Assembly (NCBI GenBank): GCA_934613165.1
Contig: CAKTSW010000048.1
Location: forward strand, 1-8,161
Direction: 5' to 3'
DNA length: 8,161 bases
Origin: an uncultured Ellagibacter sp.
GTDB lineage: Bacteria > Actinomycetota > Coriobacteriia > Coriobacteriales > Eggerthellaceae
Positions 5,212 through 8,161 of the stretch are shown here, in pieces. Position numbers and translations under genes: made by a program. The notes under the pieces were generated by a model, which made no database searches, was not told the origin of the DNA, and saw only the letters and a program-made list of their open reading frames with translations. Positions within the stretch are counted from its first letter, which is position 1. Every line of letters begins with the position of its first letter.

Positions 5212-5548
5212 TCATATCGTCGCCCAGGTAGATCGCGACATGACCTTCCCAGGAAATCACGTCGCCGCGCTGGCGCATGGAAAGCGGCAGATGGAGCACG
5301 TTTTCGTAGTCCCACATGTTGTTCGCGATGATGGTGCAGAGCTGGCTCATCGTCACGGAGATATCGGGCTCGAATGAGAAAAGGCCGTCGCCTTGGGGAA
5401 ACCCATTGATCACCTTGTTAGCAACCGTCCAATTAGCCGCAGCGATGTACCATATTCGGGACACGATATCGCTCATCCCCGTCGCGTCGTCTGCATCGTT
5501 TCGGTGGGAGCCGGCCGCTTCCGGCTCGGCGAAGGCTTCGAGGGTCAA
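5129..5548 (-). pseudogene. Start-less SLH / NlpC-P60 mosaic remnant
   Basis: The frame ends at TAA 5129. Its middle (from the ATG at 5476) reads MSDIVSRIWYIAAANWTVANKVINGF, then EPDISVTMSQLCTIIAN, which has the spacing and residues of an S-layer homology domain (W-Y-A-A-W-V-NG-G-F-P-TR-QL). It is followed after a few residues by LPLSMRQ-RGDVISWEGHVAIYLGDDMIIDAYGPVG, the C-terminal half of an NlpC/P60 peptidoglycan hydrolase with the catalytic His in GHVAIYLG. The N-terminal half with the catalytic Cys is missing. No ribosome site is convincing, and the longest possible start, a TTG at 5581, lies in the terminator of the upstream gene. It is therefore most likely a dead fragment left by deletion, not an enzyme. 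It was probably once a wall-bound hydrolase related to the adhesin next door. Its last 26 codons lie in repeat B. Confidence 0.7.
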
Positions 5549-5565
5549 TATCCTTCGCGCCAACG

Positions 5566-5598
5566 TAAAAAGCGCGGGCAAGATATCCTCGCCCGCGC
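5566..5598 (-). terminator. Intrinsic terminator of the sortase-anchored adhesin gene
   Basis: On the minus strand GCGCGGGC, an 11-nt loop (GAGGATATCTT) and GCCCGCGC form a perfect 8-bp GC stem followed at once by TTTTT. It lies 42 nt after the TAG at 5641-5643. It should insulate the adhesin gene from everything to its left and leaves the SLH/NlpC remnant without a transcript from upstream. Confidence 0.9.
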
Positions 5599-5640
5599 CT
5601 TATCGGTTCGTTCGACCGCCAGTATTATCGTTTGCTCGAA

Positions 5641-8161
5641 CTATCTGTCGGCTCGATGCGCTCCGCGGCGCGGCCTTCTGGCATATGCGAAAATACCCGC
5701 CATCGCCACAACTGACCCGACCATCAAAGCGAACAAGATACCAACATTTGTCTTGTCGCCCGTTTGAGCCAGCGTATCCGCTTGCTCCCCTTCGCTTACC
5801 GGCTCTTCAGAGTCGGACGGGGAATCGGGCGTCGGTTCAGGGCTCGGCTCTGGCGTGGGGTCGGGGTCGGGCGTCGGCTCAGGATCGGGAGACGGCGCAG
5901 GATTCGGATTCGGCCCCGGATCGGGCGTCGGCTTAGGCTCGTCCGGCGTCGTCGGCTCGACATTCTTGCAGTTCGTAAAAGCCGCGAACGCCGTTTCATC
6001 GGCGCGGATAACCCCGGCATCGCCCGTCGCCGTAACCGCGTAGCCATCGTTTCCGCTCTCCTTCACCGTATAGCGAACGCCTGCGGGCAACCCCGTTGCC
6101 GTAACGGTTTCGCCATGAGCAAGAGTGAACGTCGCCACGCCGTCGACAAAGGTCATCCCGCCGTAGGTGCCGTTGATCGAGGCGTCATCCAAAGTCACGG
6201 TAAAGGGAAACAGCGTCGTCTTGTCGCCGGCATTTCCCGTAACCGTCTTCGAAACCGAAAGGCTGCCGGTTTCCTTGCTCGGCGTCGGAGGAGTCGGGGT
6301 ATCGCCGCTCGCATAGGTGTTGGTGAACGCCACGGAGGCCGCAGCGGGCTGTGCGGCGTCCGCTTTGAACGTCAGCTTGAAACCGAAGTCGTAATAGCGG
6401 AACTGGTTCCATGCGTTAGGAACCTCGATATATCCTCGCACATGATCGAGCGTGATGTTCTCCCCGTCGCCAACCTTCTCGCCATTGTTCATCGCGGAGC
6501 GTACGTTGTCGTTCGCCTCATCGGTCTTATCGAGATAGTCTTTGATGCCGCCAACACCATCATTTGACGTAGCGCTATTGTCGATAGCTTCCGAAACCGG
6601 GCGCGTATCGGTGTCGAGCGAGAAGCGAATGCAGCGCTCGTAGAGGTACTCGTACGCCATCTTGAGGATATCGGGGTCGGATTCCAGCAGGTAATAATCC
6701 GGTTGGTAAGCATAAGTTGCCGCGTCGCCCTCACCGAACTCCTGGCTACCCGATTTAAGCACCTTACCGGCCTCAACGCGCGTATCGCTGAATCCCCAAG
6801 TTTTGAAGTAGTCGAGCGTGCCGTCATCAAGGGCGGAATACGGGACGCACCAGTTCGCAAACGACCCCGCAAGGTTGGAATAATAGGTCGTGATCGCGGA
6901 CTGCCCGTCGTAGGGCGCGGTCGGCGAGCCTTTGGAGCCCGTGCCCAACACGTTGTACTTCTGCGCAACCGTCAGCTCGTCAAGCGACGCTACACCATAA
7001 AACGCGCAGATGAAGTCGGCATACGTGCGGTTCTCGTCCGCCGGCAGACTTATTTCCTCGCCTTCCCAATTCTTGAAGATGAACGCTTGCTTGATCAATT
7101 CAGGGAACGCGTTCATCTGAAGCAACGTGACCGTCTGCGCGCTGTACGTCGAGGAGTTCCCCGTCAGCGTGCCCGCACCGGGATTGCTGTTGAAGTACGA
7201 CACGATCGCCGGATTTATGCAGCGAAGTGGCGCTATGGCGATGCGCACGTTGTTGCCGTCGAAGCCGGCAGCACCAAGCGACCCCGCAGTAGCGACCTGC
7301 CCCGTCAGCATGGAGTACATCCGCTGCCAAGCCTCGCCCCAACCGTAGCCGGCAGAAGTGGGGCTTGCGCCTTCGTTCGTGTTCTGCATGTTCGGCGTAG
7401 CCGACGGCGCGTACGTATCGCCCGTCGGAATCCAATTCACCGTGTCGAACTCGTAATCTTGATACTGGATGGGCGCACCCGTCTCGTTGACGAACTTCAC
7501 CTTGAAGTTCCGAGGGACATAGTTCTCATAGTCTCGCATCTGTGCTTCCATGTACTCGGCCAACGGGTCGCAGTCGACGGTGATGCTCCCGTCGGCGTCG
7601 ATCTGGTCGGACGTCAGCGTATAGGTGAAGTAGCCGTCCTCGTCCTCGACCGGCGTACCGTCCTTGTCGGTTGCCCATCCGCCCGAAGTGGCACTCGAAG
7701 CGCCGACAACGTTCACTTTCGCGGAAAGCCCCGTTTGCGCCTCGCCGCCGTTCACGGAGAAGGACGTCGATTGGTACGTGCCCTGCGAAGGCGTGGTTTC
7801 CGTAACCGTATATTCGCCTGCGGAAAGCCCGGTGAGCAGCGCACTTTGGCCGGCCGCGAGCATGATCTTGCCGCCAGCGGGAATGGGCTGCGAAGCGCCA
7901 CCGTCCACGCTGTAGTTACCGGAAGCCGCAGCACCGCCCTTCTCCACCGTGAATTCGAACAACGTGTCGGCACTCGGCGTCCCCGTGCCGTCGACGGTTT
8001 TGCTGATGGTCAGAGTTCCGGTATTAGCCACAGGGTTGTTGACGAACGTGTTTTTGTACAGCAGAGCGTCGCCGCCGTACACGTCCTCTATTTTCTTGCC
8101 GTCCACATTCGTTTCGACGCCATTGTGCGTGTGAGTGATCATGGTAGTGCAATCCTGGCTC
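5641..8161 (-). CDS. Sortase-anchored adhesin with isopeptide-type pilin domains (N-terminus beyond right edge)
   Basis: 839 residues are visible; the frame is open through an internal ATG at 8142 to the window end (SQDCTT before it), so this is a 5'-partial gene. Residues are counted from the edge. A YKNTFVN motif near 36 looks like the end of an earlier domain. Residues 48-156 are a Cna-B/SpaA or Spy0128-like beta domain (ISKTVDG with Lys54, LFEFTVE, GLSAGEYTVTE). About 157-605 is a large domain I do not recognise. It ends FTNTY. Residues 630-735 are a pilin isopeptide-linker domain with the expected Lys638, Glu701 and Asn730 (VSKTV, VKES, AFTN). Residues 736-796 are a Pro/Asp/Glu stalk, 797-801 the sortase signal LAQTG, then a hydrophobic helix and a basic ARRPRRG tail. 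It should be covalently attached to peptidoglycan and act as an adhesin or pilin subunit. No sortase gene is in view. Its own terminator follows. Confidence 0.9.
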   Translation of the reverse strand, partial: SQDCTTMITHTHNGVETNVDGKKIEDVYGGDALLYKNTFVNNPVANTGTLTISKTVDGTGTPSADTLFEFTVEKGGAAASGNYSVDGGASQPIPAGGKIMLAAGQSALLTGLSAGEYTVTETTPSQGTYQSTSFSVNGGEAQTGLSAKVNVVGASSATSGGWATDKDGTPVEDEDGYFTYTLTSDQIDADGSITVDCDPLAEYMEAQMRDYENYVPRNFKVKFVNETGAPIQYQDYEFDTVNWIPTGDTYAPSATPNMQNTNEGASPTSAGYGWGEAWQRMYSMLTGQVATAGSLGAAGFDGNNVRIAIAPLRCINPAIVSYFNSNPGAGTLTGNSSTYSAQTVTLLQMNAFPELIKQAFIFKNWEGEEISLPADENRTYADFICAFYGVASLDELTVAQKYNVLGTGSKGSPTAPYDGQSAITTYYSNLAGSFANWCVPYSALDDGTLDYFKTWGFSDTRVEAGKVLKSGSQEFGEGDAATYAYQPDYYLLESDPDILKMAYEYLYERCIRFSLDTDTRPVSEAIDNSATSNDGVGGIKDYLDKTDEANDNVRSAMNNGEKVGDGENITLDHVRGYIEVPNAWNQFRYYDFGFKLTFKADAAQPAAASVAFTNTYASGDTPTPPTPSKETGSLSVSKTVTGNAGDKTTLFPFTVTLDDASINGTYGGMTFVDGVATFTLAHGETVTATGLPAGVRYTVKESGNDGYAVTATGDAGVIRADETAFAAFTNCKNVEPTTPDEPKPTPDPGPNPNPAPSPDPEPTPDPDPTPEPSPEPTPDSPSDSEEPVSEGEQADTLAQTGDKTNVGILFALMVGSVVAMAGIFAYARRPRRGAHRADR

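Noticed and set aside
5549..5581. TTG start at 5581 for the SLH/NlpC fragment
   Set aside because: The codon is in the stem-loop of the intrinsic terminator at 5566-5598, so the sequence there is explained by the RNA hairpin and not by translation.
5800..5945. CRISPR-like short repeats (ggctc, ggcgtcgg units)
   Set aside because: They are codon-level repeats of the Pro/Asp stalk in the adhesin frame, with irregular spacing and no spacers.
5764..6567. 267-aa Arg-rich plus-strand open frame
   Set aside because: It mirrors the Pro/Asp stalk and pilin domain of the adhesin, whose low-complexity codons keep the opposite strand open.

Overview
The window looks like a GC-rich, Gram-positive gut actinobacterium, most likely Eggerthellaceae (Coriobacteriia). 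The basis is sortase-anchored and B-repeat surface proteins with long Ser/Asp or Pro/Asp linkers, SLH and NlpC/P60 fragments, and GC-rich codon use. The family assignment is inference. All intact genes are on the minus strand, so transcription runs right to left.

Right to left: (1) 5641-8161 is the 3' part of a large cell-wall adhesin with isopeptide-type pilin domains, a Pro/Asp stalk, LAQTG, a membrane segment and a basic tail, closed by a strong intrinsic terminator at 5566-5598. (2) 5129-5548 is a start-less remnant joining an SLH-like domain to the C-terminal half of an NlpC/P60 domain. (3) 4818-5211 is copy B of a 394-bp direct repeat. (4) 4320-4802, plus strand, is a dead DinJ/YafQ-type toxin-antitoxin pair: the antitoxin lacks its 5' half and the toxin is frameshifted before its last catalytic His. 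(5) 4212-4328, minus strand, holds a promoter with a run of eight G in its spacer and then a clear GEMM-I (cyclic di-GMP class I) riboswitch. (6) Behind it lies a three-gene surface cluster: a 270-aa membrane-anchored protein (3258-4070), a 159-aa secreted beta protein (2673-3152) and a 593-aa B-repeat protein (752-2533), with a terminator-like hairpin before the last gene. (7) 441-834 is repeat copy A; it supplies the last 26 residues of the B-repeat protein and about 310 bp downstream. (8) 1-275 is the N-terminus of an amidohydrolase with its own TATAAT promoter.

The main story is a second-messenger-controlled surface-protein operon sitting between two 394-bp direct repeats. The operon's control region abuts a truncated antitoxin gene, and its last gene has lost its own C-terminus by fusion to an NlpC/P60 tail. 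This points to a recently rearranged accessory locus. The cluster may encode a c-di-GMP-controlled adhesive surface structure of a type I cannot name, with possible slipped-strand tuning at the G tract and possible loss of the whole module by recombination between the repeats.
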